DNA of 34,640 nt from Myxococcota bacterium (GTDB lineage Bacteria; Myxococcota_A; Polyangia; Polyangiales; Houyiibacteriaceae), in NCBI GenBank assembly GCA_020629955.1, contig JAHDCI010000041.1:1-34640 (forward strand). Reading direction: 5' to 3'. Positions within the stretch are counted from its first letter, which is position 1; every line of letters starts with the position of its first letter. Position numbers and translations under genes: made by a program. This document shows, piece after piece, positions 32,921 to 34,640 of this stretch. The notes under the pieces were generated by a model, which saw only the letters and a program-made list of their open reading frames with translations, ran no database searches and was not told where the DNA came from.

Positions 32921-34107
32921 TCGGCTTCCCCGAAGGTCGAGCGCGCGGTCGCGGTTCGCATGGCGAAGAGAAGGGTGTCGCCGAGAGGGCCGCCAAGAGC
33001 GTATTGCTGCGTGTGACCGCGCCTCGCGCCTCCCACCGCTGCTGCGAGGACACTCAATCCTACAAAGCGCTCCTCGTCACCGTGAATACGCGCCCCCGCG
33101 AGTGAGAAACCGGACGCGCTCACACCCCAACCGAAAATCACGGGACCCGAGTTGAAATCCATTCTTCCTCCAGGCGCGTGGAACTCGTCGATCGCCGAAA
33201 ACCCGAGCGCGTGATGGTGGAGCTGTTCGCGTACCGCGTCGTCGAGACGACGTGAGACTTCAAGGTCCGCATAGGCGAGCGCATATACGGAGACGGCGGA
33301 AGCACTGCCACGGAGCCAGTTTCGCCGCCGGTGAAGCGTGTGGCGAAGGAGACCGGTGTCTTCGTCGATCGAGGTCTCGACAAAGCGGTTTATCGCTCGC
33401 TGGAAATCGCGCTCGATGGCGGGTTCGAATTCACGTGAATGAAGCCCGAGAGCGCCGAGCAAGAGCGCGTTGTCCGGTGGATAGTATGCGTTCGGAAAGC
33501 TGGGCAGCACCTCTCCGCCCACGGGGCGCGAGCAGTCGATGAGAAAGTGAATGAGGGATTCCTGAAGTTCCCGGTGACGAGTATTTGGATTCGCGACGCG
33601 AAGGGCGGTTAGGGCGAGCGCGAGGTAGCTGAGGTAACCTGCATGTGGTCGCTCGATTTGCCCCGCTCGCATGTCTTCGAGAGGGTCGCTCCCCCAAGCT
33701 GCTGCATCAAAGGCGCGAGCCTCGGGCGCGATCATGGCGTCTCCGAGGTCGTCGAGTCTTTCGCGAATCTCTTCGGCCTCGTTTGCGTCGAATACCCCTC
33801 CCTCTCGAAGGAGCTGCGCGTATCCGAGAGCGGACATGACCTCCGCCACGAACGCCCACTCTCCGTCGAAATGAGCGGTTCCTGTCGCGAGGTCTGCGGG
33901 AGAGATTTCTGTCCATGCGTGCGCGCCCGCCGCGAGTCTGCGCTGCGCGCTTCGTTCGCCACGAAAAACATCCCGGGCGTCACCCTCGAAGTATACGGCG
34001 AAGATCTTCATCGAGAGGGCAAGCGCAAACAGCCAAAGCGCGAATCGGACCGTGCGCGGTACGAAGCGTATGTCCCTATCCGAACGTTCGTTTTCCCCCA
34101 CCCTCAC
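32917..34107 (-). CDS. Membrane-anchored helical-repeat (alpha/alpha toroid-like) protein
   Basis: 396 aa. One N-terminal membrane helix (RFALWLFALALSMKIFAVYF) puts the rest outside the cytoplasm. The body is helical, with motifs reminiscent of alpha/alpha-barrel enzymes: WAFVAEVMSALGYAQLLREG, GYLSYLALALTALRVANP, YYPPDNALLLGALGLHSRE, LRGSASAVSVYALAYADLE, SGPVIFGWGVSASGFSLAGA. The Pro-Pro-Asp-Asn and Gly-rich WGxSASGF segments could line an active site. A link to linalool-dehydratase-type toroids is possible but is a guess. The GTG start lies 1 nt after the upstream stop, and the end overlaps the small membrane protein gene. Confidence 0.75.
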   Translation of the reverse strand: MRVGENERSDRDIRFVPRTVRFALWLFALALSMKIFAVYFEGDARDVFRGERSAQRRLAAGAHAWTEISPADLATGTAHFDGEWAFVAEVMSALGYAQLLREGGVFDANEAEEIRERLDDLGDAMIAPEARAFDAAAWGSDPLEDMRAGQIERPHAGYLSYLALALTALRVANPNTRHRELQESLIHFLIDCSRPVGGEVLPSFPNAYYPPDNALLLGALGLHSREFEPAIERDFQRAINRFVETSIDEDTGLLRHTLHRRRNWLRGSASAVSVYALAYADLEVSRRLDDAVREQLHHHALGFSAIDEFHAPGGRMDFNSGPVIFGWGVSASGFSLAGARIHGDEERFVGLSVLAAAVGGARRGHTQQYALGGPLGDTLLFAMRTATARSTFGEAE

Positions 34108-34108
34108 G

Positions 34109-34640
34109 CTATTCGGTCGCTTCTTCCGGTATCGCGGAGTAGACCCAGCCGACGCGCAACATCAATCCAAAGCGCTGTCTCTCGGTCGCCTCTGTGTTGA
34201 CCCGAAACATGGCTCGCGGAGCGAGTTCAACGAGGAGCCGGTGTGCGCCCTCTCCGATCTCAAGGCCCAGCGCGAGTGTCAGGGTCACCGCGCCGCCGAT
34301 CTGCCGGATGCAGCGCTCACCACATCCGCGGATCACATCCGTGAGCGTTGCGCCTCCAATCTCGAAGAGAAAGCGGGGCGTATAAGGACTCGCATTGGGG
34401 ATGCGAGCTCCGCCCGCGATGCTCAATGAGAAGCCCTCGGTCGGTACGCTCGCGATAGAAGGGACAAAGCTGGCGCCGAACCCGAAAAGTCCGGATCCTA
34501 CGCGGGCTCCGGCGTAGACGGAGAGGCTCGCTGGGATCCCGAAGGAAAGACCTGCTTCGTCGCTATGTTCCAAAAAGACGCCGCCTCCGGAGGCGATCAC
34601 CTCTGCTCGCGGCGTCACGCCATCTTGGGCTCGCGGCGTC
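34109..34640 (-). CDS. Outer-membrane-barrel-like protein, N-terminus beyond the window
   Basis: Partial: the frame has no stop up to the window edge, so the true start and signal peptide lie outside. The visible ~176 residues are alternating amphipathic beta strands with Gly turns (VIASGGGVFLEHSDE, GLSFGIPASLSVYAGARVG, GFSLSIAGGARIP, PRFLFEIGGATLTDV, GGAVTLTLALGLEIGEG, HRLLVELAPRAMFRV, GLMLRVGWVYSA) and one Cys pair (GCGERCIRQ). This suits a small outer-membrane beta-barrel. An internal GTG at 34618 would be a possible start, but the reading frame before it (TPRAQDG) looks coding. First visible gene of the coupled minus-strand set. Function unknown. Confidence 0.6.
   Translation of the reverse strand, partial: TPRAQDGVTPRAEVIASGGGVFLEHSDEAGLSFGIPASLSVYAGARVGSGLFGFGASFVPSIASVPTEGFSLSIAGGARIPNASPYTPRFLFEIGGATLTDVIRGCGERCIRQIGGAVTLTLALGLEIGEGAHRLLVELAPRAMFRVNTEATERQRFGLMLRVGWVYSAIPEEATE

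Overview
The window looks like an ordinary chromosomal stretch of a Myxococcota (deltaproteobacterial) genome, probably from the Polyangia / Sandaracinaceae side. The evidence is roughly 60% GC, two eukaryote-type Ser/Thr kinases with HRDxSPHN catalytic loops, an FHA-sigma54 activator, a lipoprotein with two AgmX/PglI-type domains, a CGxDGCGGxCG cysteine-repeat protein, and many lipoproteins whose mature N-terminus is an Asp-rich linker (CGDDD...DAG). The phylum is an inference. I saw no rRNA, tRNA, CRISPR array, insertion sequence or prophage.

Layout. 1-4.15 kb (minus): a membrane-anchored kinase, then a pair of acyl-CoA dehydrogenase subunits. 4.3-10.9 kb (minus): a large kelch-like/YwqG-like protein, a translationally coupled three-gene set (small TPR-like membrane protein, lipoprotein, AgmX-type lipoprotein), and two overlapping lipoprotein genes, one rich in cysteine repeats. 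11.1-15.4 kb (minus): a STAND ATPase regulator with a C-terminal winged helix, then an orphan BoxB (benzoyl-CoA 2,3-epoxidase oxygenase). 15.5-17.2 kb (plus): a tightly coupled cassette of two Asp/Pro/Met-rich lipoproteins and a cupin/JmjC-type 2-oxoglutarate oxygenase, convergent with an FHA-sigma54 activator (17.2-18.6 kb, minus). 19.0-23.8 kb (plus): two coupled, paralogous lipoproteins whose C-terminal halves resemble the eukaryotic BPI/LBP/CETP (TULIP) lipid-binding fold. They end at a very strong bidirectional terminator shared with a glutathione peroxidase gene. 24.5-28.6 kb (plus): a structured leader, a tail-anchored Ser/Thr kinase, a DnaK paralogue and a small PH-like membrane protein. 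28.6-32.5 kb (plus): the threonine-to-glycine operon kbl-tdh followed by a propeller lipoprotein and a zinc-ribbon membrane protein. 32.5-34.6 kb (minus): a coupled set of two membrane proteins and the end of an outer-membrane-like barrel protein cut by the window edge.

The most unusual points are: (i) the 2OG-oxygenase/lipoprotein cassette, a candidate for hydroxylation of exported low-complexity lipoproteins; (ii) the tandem BPI-like lipoproteins; and (iii) a recurring TANNNT box 5-8 nt upstream of many start codons that have no Shine-Dalgarno, which suggests that leaderless transcription is common in this genome.
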